In this document: positions 1 through 12,812 of the stretch, piece after piece
How the letters are laid out: each line of letters starts with the position of its first letter
How positions within the stretch are numbered: position 1 is the first letter of the stretch
Assembly: GCA_025531455.1 (NCBI GenBank)
Contig: JAMYHL010000079.1
Coordinates: 124,001-188,000, forward strand
Origin: Apiotrichum sp. Y4204
Taxonomy: Eukaryota > Basidiomycota > Tremellomycetes > Trichosporonales > Trichosporonaceae
DNA length: 64,000 bases
Reading direction: 5' to 3'
Notes under the pieces: model-generated
What the model saw: only the letters and a program-made list of their open reading frames with translations
Databases searched by the model: none
What the model was told of the DNA's origin: nothing
Translations under genes and position numbers: made by a program

Positions 1-1694
1 AGATGTCCGCCCTCGGTCGTCTGTCTGTCGTGTGTGAGAAAAGGCTGACTTCAGGTTTGGCGAGGCGGCCGGCCATGCTGGGAGCCGCTAAGCAACAACC
101 TGCAGTATCTCGGCGAGTCGCCACATCCACAGCCCGCCTGGAGGATGTAGTGCAATCCAGCGATCCTTACTTTTATTCCACTCCCCGACGCGCTCAGTTT
201 CCTGTCATCGCCGCGACCACTTCAGGTTCAAACTACATGGAACCCGCGCGTCCCGTCTGCATTCGGTGCTTTTCTCGCATGACATTGCGGGCTCACAGCA
301 CTACTCACTTCCCGAGGGCTATCCTACAGCGAGTATTCGTCCATCTGCCGCCTGCCACTTCGTCATCTCCTCTCCCAGGCAGCGAAGGTCGTCTACCCGA
401 CGTCATTTGTATCTCTAACTCCTCTGCAATCTTACAATAGCATATGCATTGATACCAGGCTCGAACGCAAATACTCTTGCTTGGGTGTGGTAAACCATCC
501 CCCCGTTTATCCTCGGATCATATTTGCGTTGGATCAAACCCCTTCATACGCTCTCTGCTCTCTATCGGTGTCCCCGACTTGAGACCAGGGAGAAATTCTG
601 TGGGGTCTGAGGACTCGATCCTAAACGGATCACGGCTGTCACTGTGCCGTAATAGCAGAATGGACGCCAACGGACGCGTACGAGTGTGCAGCGACGGACT
701 GAGTGTGGACAGATCTCAAATCTCCTTCGGCGCCGGCAGATGGTCGTTCCCAGAAACGGCGCACAGTTGTCCTATCCTACTACACGGTGCATACCCGTGG
801 AGCGTAACGGGACTCGGCTTGAAAGGCGGAGACGCGACAAAACTAACAGACTGAGTACTGCATCTCATTCAATGCCGGGGGGATCAAGAAGAGCAATACC
901 CGGGGATTCTGGACATGGTCAGAGCGATGCCACAGTCGACAATAAGATGCTTCGGCGTCGAGCCATTGCGGACATTGCGGTGCCTACTGAGCAGGCTTGT
1001 CACGTCAGTCTGCCCATGGAAAGAAAATTACAAAAGCAATCTGTGCCAATTTGAATCTCCTGTAAAGTGACAGAGAGAGACATCCGACTAACCGTCACAC
1101 CTGCACACTTGGCCGCCGATTCCATCAGCTGTCGTGATGGCCGGCCCATGTGGTGCGGCGGGGTTTTCCGCGGGGATTCCCAACTGTTTGAATGGGCTCA
1201 GACTGCTACCCGTGGCACGGGCAGAGAAAGACACAGAATTGTGAGAATAGATAATCGGGGCTGGGACCCGCAGTGGGGTGAGTTGAATCGACAGCGAGAA
1301 GACTTGAATCAACTACTCGACCAAAGGCTGCCAGAATGACACCTGCGTATGGTGGGTCTTTCAACATCTCAATCTACCACCGCCAGGCTCTACGCGTCTT
1401 TGATCAGCTCCAGCTCAGTCGTGGTCAGCCCACCTTCCTCCCCTTGGTAATGGTTGTTTAGTCATTTGCCAGCTCTCTGTACACTCCCTGCACAGGCAAA
1501 CGTGACTGCTACGACACCAGCCACGTTCCGCCCCCCGGATCGTCGGCCGTCGGAACAGAAAAACCAAATCAAGTTCCCAGTAATCCCCGGAACCGCGCGC
1601 GGGCGGCCAGGAGAATAAAGGCTGATCGCTGATGAGGGGGCCCGGGAACCCGAAGAAACGTGAACCGTGCGCGCCAAAAGGATGGGTACCGAGC

Positions 1695-1714
1695 TCGAGA
1701 TCTCGAGATCTCGA
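1695..1714. repeat. 20-base perfect palindrome built on GAGATCTC
   Basis: TCGAGATCTCGAGATCTCGA reads identically on both strands. It consists of two overlapping GAGATCTC units and lies in noncoding sequence. The flanking bases (C on both sides) break the symmetry. Confidence 0.9.
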
Positions 1715-3260
1715 CAGCTTATGAGCGAGTCGAGCGTGTCTCGTGCACAGATAAAAAAGCTACATGTGCAACCAAATTCCGGGGCTTCATAAGCCCGAAA
1801 ACCCGGGGCTGGTGCACGCGTGCACGGTTCCCGGAAGGAGGCACCTTTGGGTGTTCGGCACGCTCGCGGCCTCTGTGCTCGGACCACTTTGTGCCACTCG
1901 GCATCGTGGCATGGCACTGGGCGTTATTCGTGGCACCCCGATTGTGGATCGCGGCATGACACATTGGGGATTGTGGCAGCCCCGACGTGGCTGCGACAAA
2001 CTGCGACAAACCGTAACTGGAGAAAATCGGGGCAAATTAGGAGCTTAAGCCGGCGGACGCGGCGCTCTTGTGATGGCTCGATAGTTGTGCGCGCTTCCAG
2101 GGCTGACGGATGGCGAAGCGTCGGGTATTAAGGATGAGTTTTTGTAAAGAGCTGTCAAACGGTTTGCGCTTGGTATGACAGCGACTCGAAAGAGAAGAAT
2201 GCCCATTTTGGAGGGCTCATTGTCCTGTTGGCTCACCATGGTCTACCTCTTTGATCCGGGACAGCCGTTTGTCTTGCCGGCAGAATTGCACTGCTGAGAA
2301 TCCAAAGAGAGATCTCCTGTCCTGCAATGTTAAACAAGGAGATCTGCGTGCCAACACACCTGTGCATGCGGCGCAATACCTCCTTTGCACAGGGGTCCCC
2401 AGAGCCATTGGCCATTGCGCTGTCATCCGCGTTCGCCGGGCGTTTCAGTTGTGGGTCGGGTCATACGCAACTCGGAAACGAAACGGGACGGTCGCCGAGT
2501 GCCCCTTGCAGCGGGACTGCGCAGAGATGCCCAGCACCGCCAGTGCCGTGATGCCACAGGGCGGCGGGATACTGGGGCCATATGTCTTGGTGGTCTCCGT
2601 GGGAGCGCGACAGTCGTCAAGTTGAGAACTCGCGACGGCCAACTGGACCGCATAAGACTCACTTCGCGGCGAAGGCGATTTCGGGGTGAAGCGCCTCGGA
2701 AGAAGGTCTTCTTGTTGGACCCTATCTGTGCGACGTTAAATAATTCCACATTCCCTCAGTTGAGGGCATTGCTCGCGCCATACGCGGTCTAGCTGTCTGT
2801 CGTCTCCAGCACCCAACACCCCAATGACAACGACCAGGCTGGTGACGGGTTGTCAACGACCAATGTGGCGAACCATCACCGTGCGTCCTTTCTTGGCGCC
2901 ATTCCATCGGAAGGTTTGCGTTCTCGATCACGACTCCTGAAACTCTTGTGTTCTGGCCATCTTCGGGACAGCTACAGGGCGATGAGGGGCCGTTTCGTCA
3001 TGATGACGACACGAGGTCGTCGAGGTGTTTGCGACATCACGCGGTAGACATTCAATTTGCGAGAATCACTAGCCAATGCCTAACGAGTCCACTCCAATGC
3101 ATGCAATAATAATGTGTACGGTCATTGCTCACCGAAACGGTGATTGGAAACGTTTGAGCTATGAGGTTGGGGGTTGATGATCGTGAATGTATCAAAGACG
3201 GATGTATCGTGGACGCGGCGTGTGTTGACTTCTTTCGCGACATGCGAAAGACCTGGGACA

Positions 3261-3340
3261 ATCCGAATGGAATATTCTGAGGCGACTAATGAAGAGACAA
3301 ATCCGAATGGGATATTCTGAGGCGAATAATGAAGAGACAA
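3261..3340. repeat. Two-copy 40-base tandem duplication
   Basis: The unit beginning ATCCGAATGG and ending GAAGAGACAA occurs at 3261-3300 and again directly at 3301-3340, differing at two positions (A/G at unit position 11 and C/A at position 26). It looks like a recent local duplication in intergenic DNA downstream of the velvet gene. Confidence 0.95.
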
Positions 3341-3993
3341 GTCGTTGGTGACCGGCAATGGCCAAGGCCAGCGTTTGCCCAAAGCCCAGAACTACGCCAC
3401 CCCAAAGACGAGACCGCGGATTTGTTATGCCGTTCAGGGCGACCCGACTCTGCGACGCCGTTGGGAGTTAGACATGCGCCACTAAATCGAGTCGGAGCCA
3501 TCGACATCTATATTTGTCCCCCATGGTCTGGCACCAAGCAGTCCATCCAACGCCAACCAACCCAGCCGGTCCACGAAGGTAACAGAGCAGAAAGTTCGTC
3601 ACCGGAGTTGCGATGGCTGCCATGCCGTTGCTGCTGCCGGCGGCTGGAGAGTACACGGGTCGTTTGGCAGTACGAGTACGTGTCATGGTGAGCCCGGCGG
3701 GCTTGCGGCTTGGCGCTCGTTCTGTGTACAGTCAGCTCCCTGTACACTCTCTTCTGTGCTCCCTTCTCCTCGGGGCTGGTGCGATATAAGGTTCCAAAAT
3801 AGAGTACACAGGGTTGGGACCTGCCCAGGAAACACAGCCGCCCGGTCTCCGGCCCTCCGATGGTAGTCAGGGCACACGCGGGGTGATGTGTAACAAACCA
3901 ACAGCACGGGCAAGGGGTAATGCCGTAAGCAATATCAAGCCGAGGCTCTGGGACCCCCAGGACATGAGACTCATGGAACTGGTCCCCCTTATC

Positions 3994-5526
3994 TCACTGC
4001 ATGCCCATGCGCGATTTCGGGGGCAAACCTATGCGCAGCTCGGCGTCCTGTGAGAGAACACAAGCGCTGCCACAATGTTCTGAGGAAAGCGGAACTTTGA
4101 AGGCCGAAAGCCGTGCACGCGCGAGGCGCTGGGTGGGATTCTTACCTTGCGGGTGTTAAGCTTGTACCCCTGGCGGGCAAAGTGTTCGGCAAGCTCTGTT
4201 GGTTTAGGCAGGCCCGGGAAACTTGCCCAAATCAGTATTCTGCAACGCTGGGTATTCAATGCCATGAACTTACTTGCGCGGAGCGTAGACCTGGAAGTCG
4301 GCGGTTCTGCACTCTGTCAAGTGCCGGATAGGGCGGCGGTTGGGACCTTCGACTGCCGAAGTGTCAAAACATCGAAATCGGAGGGAATATCTGTGGTTAG
4401 CTTCCCGTCTCATGATGTCTGTCAGGCGGGCGAACAGCTCGCCATTGAGAATCTCACCGTCCTTCGTGCCGAACAAGCAGATCCTGGAGAGGTCAACAGA
4501 GGGACATTACGATCGCACGCACTGTGAACAAAAACCACAGCCCTAGCCCCCCGTCCATGGCAGCGACGCGTATCCCGGCCACATTAGGATTACCGTGAAG
4601 GCTATAGTGGTAGTTTTGGGCAGAATGGGATTCATTATTTGGGCCGAACCGTGATCGACGCGACGTGCGACCTCCTCGGCCACTCAAGTCGCTGTCTCTT
4701 GAGGGCGGTGTCGTATCATCCGGGTCTAATTCGTCTTCCTCCTCACTCGAGTGTCCGTCAATATATCCATCCATACGTCCATCGACAATGCGCCGTCGAC
4801 GGTCGCGGCGAGAAGGTGATCCAGACGATTTCGGCCGCCCTCGGGGAGACAGGGATCGACGCTCTGCCTGACGTGAAGAGCGGGATCCTTCCCCCCGCGG
4901 TGGCAACAAAATTGCCGCGCACATCATCTCTCTAACCTCTACCCCCCTGTCAGATGTCAGTAGAGAACGATAAGAAGATCATGGCTGCAAGCCGCTTTGA
5001 TACACACGCGGGGTCGACTAGCACTCCAGGTCCTGCACCACCTTGGTCGTGTTCGCGGATCCATAAACGTATGATCGGAGTAGGAGCGATTGATCTCCTG
5101 TCCTTTTCTGTTTTCCGGCGACCAACGGCTGGCTCCTGTGCGACTTCCATGAAAAAGCTGTGAATCATGTCAGTGGCTGCCATCGAATGAAACTGATAGC
5201 CGCGGCATTGAGGACGACGCTAGTCTCAACAAGCTTCTCGGAAGCAATCGATGGTTCTAAGACTAGTCCAGCGCACGGCCCGATCGGCAGACGCTAGTCA
5301 TCCATGCTTATCATTAAAGATAAACTGATGGCATTCGCAACTCGCACCCACTCGGTACTCACCTCATCCATCGTCCTCTGAACAACCCGGTCGGATAAAA
5401 GGTCACCGGTGACCAGTCCTGCCCATTGTTACGCGGCCCTGGTTGTGCTTGTCTCTGCTCCTGCTGGGACCAGGGGGAGGCGGTGGTGGCGCCGGCTCCA
5501 TCGGGTTGATGGTTGGCAGCAGACAT
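3994..5526 (-). CDS. Velvet-domain transcriptional regulator (VelB/VosA-type)
   Basis: Seven exons can be joined in phase: 5526-5363, 5157-5008, 4946-4523, 4483-4458, 4390-4274, 4221-4146 and 4047-3994, giving 336 residues. Known of the family: velvet proteins are fungal nuclear DNA-binding factors with a Rel-like fold that control sporulation and secondary metabolism. The spliced protein shows the hallmarks in order: GRRKTEKDRRSIAPTPIIRL (about residue 65), a GLGLWFLFTDLLVRHEGRY block (about 240) and, at the end of the domain, FQVYAPRNFPGLPKPTELAE followed by HFARQGYKLNTRK. A roughly 100-residue basic/acidic, serine-rich insertion splits the domain, as in VelB. The tail after the domain is only about 15 residues. 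The 205-base first intron is long for this locus and may hide an exon. No single long frame reveals this gene; phases agree at all six junctions. The start ATG at 5526 is chosen because the frame upstream has only a GTG. Confidence 0.85.
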
Positions 5527-8500
5527 GGGAGGAGAGGGATGTGGCGGTGGTGGCGCGACGGCGTGGAACACCGCCGTCCGCGCCAGCTATGCACAGGAGT
5601 GGTGAATGGAGGGTAGCGGAGGGGGGGAGGGGAAGGGAGCGGTCAGTTCGACGAGTCCGTGTTGGTGATGCCGAATGTGACGATGTGTGAACGAAACGTA
5701 AACTTGGTGATCACAAAGTGGGGATGGAAGGTGAATGTTGCGAGATGACCGGGTCCGGCGGCGGTTGAATGTCCTCTGGAGCCCAAAGAGAGCGAGAGTG
5801 AATGTGGCTGCGGGCCTGCGAGTGGAGGAGCCAAAAATGGGAGACTTTCAAGTGGGAATGGGGTGGAGGGCAATCGAGACGACGTGCTGGCTGCCACTTT
5901 TAAACCCTAAGCGTGTTGCTTCCGATGAAGGGCCACGCCAGCAAGGGGAGAGGGAGAGGGAGGGGGACCTGGCCGACTTTAGCAAAAGACGGAGCACAAG
6001 GGCAGAGAGAGAGAGGGACAAGGGGGAGGGCGAGTCGGAGGGTCGGGGCCTGGGGAGGGGGGGGGGGGAGGGAATCAGGGGAGAGGCAAGGGCGGGGCCT
6101 GGGAGCTTACCTGGTGGGGCAGGAGGCCTGAACCCAGGAGAGAGCGTGTGTATAAGACCGGGCAAGGGCCCAGAGCCACGACCAAATGCAGACGGATGAC
6201 ACACACAGGACCGAGGGTCAATAAAGTCCCCACCTGAAAGCGCGTAAGCCAGTGCTGGTGGTCCGATGCCGTATGATCGTATAAAGTGATGCACAACAAT
6301 TGTACCAAGTATGCGCAGGCGGTGTCTTAGACTGCTGTGGTGGCTGTGGCTGCTGTCGCCTTGATTCCAGAGTTCCAGGTGTGCACTGCGTTGTGCTGTA
6401 GAACGACGACGCCACGGAGGCTGGAAGGTATGCAGGAGTAGGCACTCCTATCGCAGAGTAATATAGCCGAAGAAACGGAGAAAGGGAATGGTCGATTCAG
6501 AGCTGAATTGCGCTACTCCTGCCGTTTCTGGTGCACACGCGCTGCACCGCTGGAATTATGACACCCGCGCAACACTGTGCCCGAAGTGATGAAAAGAGAA
6601 GAAGCGGCGATGCTACAGAAGCCAGACACGGCCGAAGTTCAAGTTCGAGAACAAGATCGAGATCCAGAGTGTGCCCCAGCCGCATCCAAAACAGTTGCTT
6701 GTTGACACAGCACCGCAATGGGGGCCAGTGGATCTCTCCAGGGTCGCGTCGAGGTGGAGCTTGTGACGGCCTTCTCTTCTAGGAGCGTTCTAGGAGCGTT
6801 GGAAGACACCAGGCTTGACGACGGAATTTAGCGCGGATTCGCAAGATTGGAAACAAACGAGTGGCAGCCGGAAAAGCGCGACGGTGCCACCTTGCCGTGA
6901 TAGTTCGACTGGACAGCCTATCCCAGTTGACGAGGCGGATGAAGGTGCACTCGGTGTTTATTCTCCGACAGTGGTTGGAGGAACGTGGTGGAAGGAGTCC
7001 AGTGCAGAGGTAATTGAGATCCATATACGTGTGAGGTGAACCTTGTCAGTCCCGTGCTTGTTGGCGCTCGCAGCTGATGCTGGTTGGTCGTTAGGACAAC
7101 GGAGACACGCGATGGATGTCGTGGCGAAGGGGGAGGAAGGGGAAGTGACTGGAGATTCGACCAACTAGCCAGGTGTAGTGGGCAAACGGACGACGTGCAG
7201 TCTGACTGAAGTTTTGCTTTGATGAGATGTACGGTATGGTTGGAAGAAGAAGTGACATTTCTGCCACCGAGACAGGAGGCGACAGGAGGCGGCAAGCACG
7301 GTCGTCCGTGGGGTTGACGGCAAAAAAAAAAAAAGTCGAGCGTCCACCTGGAACAGTAGTTCCAACCACTGATCGGGACCAGTGCCCTTGATCAAAACAG
7401 TCACCACGTCCTGATTTGACATTGAATGCGAGGAGGGGAATGCTGGGGCGGTCGCTGGGCTGGGGAAGGGGACTTGAGATCCCCTCATCAAGATGCATGC
7501 CTCACTTCATGTCGGAGCCTAGGCCCAGGCCTGCGCTCGGAGCTTGTGGGGTGAAGAGACCAGAGGAAGTTAGGTGCTGGAGACTCCCTCTGATTCCTAT
7601 TTTGAGCTCAGGACGGCCAGAAGGACGATGAGGCTGCTTTGGATTGAATAGCAAGGACAACCGCGTCTGGACAATGAAAGGGCGGTGCAGCATCTAGAGG
7701 GTACGATCACAGTTGTGCATAGAGTCCAGCGACGCGCGGCGTCCTCTACCCGTTCGGCTGAGGCTGGCGGTACGGCAACAATGAACCGACCGCTTAGTCC
7801 AAGCTGTGGCTGACGGCTGCGGCGTGCCGAGGTCCGTAGAGAAACAGAGGCGATCCAATTGCACCAGCAAACGGATGTACAGTAGGCCCCCACAGCCTGA
7901 AACGAGCTTCCAATCGCGCCCCGCCAAGGCAGAACAATCTATTTTCAAGATGACCATGGAGAACAGGCTGCGACGGATCAATCGTCGACAGTTGCGCCAC
8001 TGGCCGCGGGCAAAACCAACAACAGGAAACAGGATGACAAACAAAGGAGCAACCGTAACCACCACAAAACAAGCTCCTACAATGTGGCACCGAGCGCCAT
8101 TGCCCGTTTCCTGAGAACAATCCGTTCAATGCGTTTTCCCTGTTTGCCTCCGTGGCCGTAATCCCCACATGCTTCCGGGGTCATGAAACGCACAGAAGGA
8201 CACAGGTGGCAAGTACAGACGCTGGCAGGGTAAAGGGTGGCTGCAGTGCTGAGGGATGTGGTATCGTCAGTCCCAGCGTGGGCCACTCTGCGGTCAGCAG
8301 TTTAGCCTCATCTTGGCATCGCACCGAGCGAGTCCGAGCTGAGAAGCTAGCTGAGGAGGTGATTACTCTTTGGGCGGCTTACGTGGGAGACGGAGGCAAG
8401 AAAACAATAAGGATGCAACACCCGTGGGTCTGTGCGTGCACGATGGTATGGAATCCTGGCGCGGCGCGAAATCAGCACCAGACCAACCTCATCAGGCCAC

Positions 8501-11500
8501 TCGGCCACTCGGGCTTGGACACACGGACATTTTGGGCCCTTCAGTGGGTGTGGCTGACGTTGTGCTTCGGACACAGGGATGTGTCGGCTATGTGACGTCG
8601 ATGGCGCTTGGGTTGAATAGGAGGCGAAGGTGGGGCCAGTCCGAACCACTAGGGGTGGAAGGAATCCCAGGCCTGTTTGTCGGATGTTGCTCAGTTTCCT
8701 GACCGCAAAAGTGCTGCAGTGTACGCAGTGTGAACTGTTGACAAATGTCGCTTTTTGCGTCGTTCCATGGACCGCGCGGTGGACTTTGGAAGCGTCACAG
8801 GGAGATTGGCAGCTTAAGTAAGGCAAAGCACAGCGCCACACAAAGGCGCTCCTCCTACCGGAAACATCGGGTCACCCAACGACGTTTTGGTGCAGCAATT
8901 AGGATAGCATCTCGTCCTCTCGCTAGGATGGGTCATGGGGCTATGGAGGATTAGCCAAAACGTCCGTGCAGGACGAAAATACGAGGTGGAGCTCGGCGAG
9001 TGTAGGAAATGCACAGACATGTTGATAAGCACGCCGAACTGCGGGGATAGGTGGACGGAGATCGCCAGCTTTGAGGGCGAATTGAAAGAGTATGCTGGCG
9101 CCAACAAACTGGGATACTCCGGCCCCGCCCAGTTCCACAACAGCATGGAGTGCGACGACGCATGACAGGCTAGCAAGCTTCTCAGAGTTGGATCCGAGTC
9201 GGCAGCAACCGAAGTTATGTTTGCTGGCACGGTGGGTGTGTTCCTTGGTCCTGCCATCTTGAGCCTGTTTGCCGCTTTGATTCGATCCGATTCGGGTGGC
9301 GCCGACGATAACTTGGCGGCGCCTCGCGCCATCTCGGCCAGCCACAGACCGACGGTCACCTCTTGTCCATTGTATTGTACGTTGGAGGGTAACTCATGCC
9401 CGATAACCTGGCACGGTGAATGGATTCACAGTCAGGGAGGCGATGATGAAGCCGTCCGGGCCGAGTGCGCGGATCGGAACTGTAAGGCGGAGTTGGCCTG
9501 TGGAAACAGAGCCAAAATCCCGATACAAACAGTATCGGACCGTGCCTCGAACACCTCCGCGGAGATGATGCAAGCAATGCCACTATCCTCCGTGTTGTAT
9601 CTTGAAGTTCAATCGTAAGCGAGGATCAATTATCGAGCAAGCAACTGAACGCGAAGTTGACTCGGAGGCGCATCGCTGTAGCCATCCCGATGTGATTGCC
9701 TGGCGCTGTTTCGTCAGCCGCGATCGCAAGCAAGAGGCTGCCGTCAGCCATGAACATCAAGTGAGGAGAGGCTCTCGTCAGCCACATCAGGAGGGAGCGC
9801 TGTGGGGCCGCCGACGTTAGGGTCGTCAACGACCGCACGAGTCTCTCACTCATCTCCGATGGTCGCCCGATATGCCGCCGAGTGGCCGTCTCCCAGCGTT
9901 TCGGAAGCTCAAAAGATGCCAAGTCGAGTGGAGGGAGCGATAGAGCGTCATGTCAGACAATGTCTGCGCGATGCCATCTGCTGGAGCTTGTGGCGCTTGG
10001 ACCGATCGCCTGCAATCGCATTCCGTGCAGTGAGGCATGCGTTCCTGGGCGAACACATCAACATTCCGCACGGCTGTCTAGCCATCCTGGATAGGGAGGT
10101 CGGAACAATTGCTTAATGTTTGTTATTCTCCGGAACCAACTCGAGGCTCAATCTTGCTCGCATTCACCTGCGCTTCATCTCGCGGTGGATGGGTCGACTT
10201 TTGCATAAATGGAAAATGCCCGTGCGCCCCTGTGTTGGCGCTGAATGTGAATTGGGGCGTAGAACAGTGGATGCGATAGAGAATGGGCAACACTCGCGTA
10301 CCAATCGTACTTCCACGGACTCTGTATGCATCGAAGAACGTGCAAAATTCGGCTGGGTTGTGCTGTCCTTCCTCTAAAAGCTGTGGAGGGGGTTAGTGGT
10401 GTACGTGATATTTTTGCAACCTTGATCTCGTGAAAAGACAGGATGGATGCGGACATCGGCGTCAGTGGCCAACAAGGATCTCTGGACCAAAATGCGGCTT
10501 GATGGCTTCGATTGGCCTGCGGCCAAGCGGCACCGCACGAATGTGACCTACTGTGTGTCCTGAGCCCCATCGCAAGTGACACCCGTTTGAGCATCATGGA
10601 CCATGGTATACAGTTCCCGGGCGGACCGTCGGGCAGTGTATCTTCTTGTCCAAAGGCGATATCAGGCCCGAGCCCCAGGTTGTCACACACCGAAGCTCCA
10701 TGAGATCTAGGGATCAAGGTAGCCGATGGATGTTGAGGGGCTGACGACGCCTCGCGATTTTTTAGAGGACCCATGTGCAGACTCGTGGGCGGAGGGGGTC
10801 GAAAAGTCCGAAAGTGAATTGATCAGGAGGTCTCGGTTCTTGTCACCTACTGAAAAAAAAGAAAGAAAAGGACGAAAATGCCAAAAAATAAGAAGCACCA
10901 TGATCCCGGGTGACTAACCGCCGAGGGGAAGGGAGTGCGTGTACCCGCAGCATTCCGTAACTCGATCGGGGAGGGCCGTCACCTCGCGACTGAAGGCGGT
11001 AACCTCCCCCCCGTCCTCGCAGCTCCGGCGGATGTCGTGTATTTGAGAGAGAGGTTGTCCGCGTGGTCCAGCTCGTGCGTAACGGAAGGGCTGACGTTAG
11101 CGGGTTTGGGATCAACGTTGGCTTTTCGGCAGGCGCGAGTGTTGCTTGGGCGACACATGGACGCCCCCAAGTAAGCGACGCTGGCATGACGATGCGCAGC
11201 GGCAGCACATTACGCAGGGTGGTGGGTTGCTCTCCGGAGGTCCGAAATCCGCTCTCGCCCGGTGTCCGAAACTGTGCGTGACCGTCTGAATCAGGGGAGT
11301 GGTATGGCTGATGAGACTGCTTCTCTGAGGGTAATGCGGTGAGGCGTTGCGCTGTATCTGGCAGTGAGCAGGTATTTGTCAGCCAACCGCCGAACTGGCG
11401 AGTTACTTTATGCGAGATGTGCAGAGAAATAATGATAGCGGACGGATGGGAGGTGCTGCCAGAGGCAACCGGTATCGCTAGATTATTTATATGACTTCAC

Positions 11501-12812
11501 TGCATTCACTCCTCTTTCCACTGTCCACTTACCAGCTTCCACTTCCGAGGAGGGGACGAACTGGCGCGCAATTCAGGTCACCCGTCCCAGGTCCGGCTGA
11601 CGTACAAGGTTCCGGGCGGGCCGGACATGGGTGTCATGTGCGTACGACTTCTGCAACATGCGTCCCCACACGCAGGGATTCGCCGTGTCCGCCTGCCGTC
11701 CGCCGTCCGTCGTCCGCCGTCAGCAGGGTCTGTCAGGAGGGAGAGGGAGGCAAGCAAGACGACGGCAGGGAGAGTGTTTGCTGTAGGAAGCAGTGGTGAA
11801 TGTTTGTTTGTGTCCGTTTGTTATCCTTGTCATTATGTCTACTTTCTTGTCCTGTTTGTTCGGCTCCAGAACGACAAAATATAAACCAGAAAGACCGGAA
11901 CGCCAATGCGCCAGCGCGCGTCGCACGCACTCGAGCACAGGTGTCATGGTATGTCGTACGCGATCTGGTGCCAGTCGGCTGCCCTGGCAACATCAGATCC
12001 CAGCTGCGGAGTACAGTACATACGGTAGAAGATTCAGAAGTTATACGCCCTCATATCCACGAGTGTCAGTTACCATGTCTAACGTCCTGGTGTCGCACCC
12101 CCACACGCCGACCCCTGTTCCCCTCTCCCTGCCCGCTTTGGGTTATGAGTCGCGGTCCGCCGCCGTGTGGCCTCGCCGCCCCCTGTGGCCCTACGGCCAG
12201 GCTGCCCGCACGATCGGATATGTGAAACGCCATCGTAATGGAACACCGTCCCTGGCGCCGAGCCCGACTCCGGCCCAACGTACTACCAGGCAGTCACCGC
12301 GACGTCTCCTTTCGCTCACGTTCGGCGAGAGCTGCCTGCAATCGCTGCGGATTAACATCGAAATCATCCCGGGTTTTCCCCGGCTCTAGCTCCATCCCTC
12401 GATCCCAATGTTCCAAAGCCATGCCGTAATGCCGTACTGTCTCCGACTGTCGCTGTGCGATCGTGGTTGCATAGACACGGAATATAAAGGAAAATTACGA
12501 GATGGGAACACCGGGAGTAAATGAATGCCCCGGGCGTCCCTGGAGGCCAAACCTACGACGCCCCCGCGTGCTACGCGTGGTTCATGGCGTGGTCCTCGTG
12601 TCCTTGTTATCCCCCACTGCCAGAGAAGGGGCTGTACAGGTCTTTCTGTCGTTTCGTGAAACTTCGTTATCATGACGCGTAGTGAAGCACATGGAAGCAC
12701 AGCGGGAATCGTCAGCAGTTGTCGCGGTCGCCGGTTGGAATGGCCGTCTGCAACCGCAGTCGCCCTCTGGTTCGGGCCCAATGTCCAACCATGTACACTC
12801 AGCACCCCTCAA
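5527..12812. other. Long gene-poor stretch with unresolved coding-like fragments
   Basis: No complete gene can be supported. Fragments with protein-like composition are seen: plus-strand frames around 6718-7170 (ending in a charged segment that stops near 7168), a minus-strand hydrophobic segment near 8070-7990, and overlapping frames on both strands at about 8935-9360. None could be joined by splice sites in consistent phase. A C/T-rich tract lies near 5850-6130 on the minus strand, upstream of the velvet gene, and may belong to its promoter or leader. Intron-rich genes or decayed genes remain possible. Confidence 0.4.

Larger units (their letters stand above)
1..3993. other. Gene-poor stretch, no supported gene
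   Basis: Open frames on both strands are short and lack codon bias, domain-like content or a clear C/T-rich leader. I found no transposase, reverse transcriptase or integrase motif. The stretch contains a 20-base perfect palindrome and a 40-base tandem duplication, listed separately. An intron-rich gene could be hidden here, as happened with the velvet gene just downstream. Confidence 0.5.

Noticed and set aside
8814..9618. Overlapping frames on both strands with hydrophobic stretches, considered as a transporter
   Set aside because: The two strands give mutually shadowing patterns, no family motif is seen, and no splicing in phase was found.
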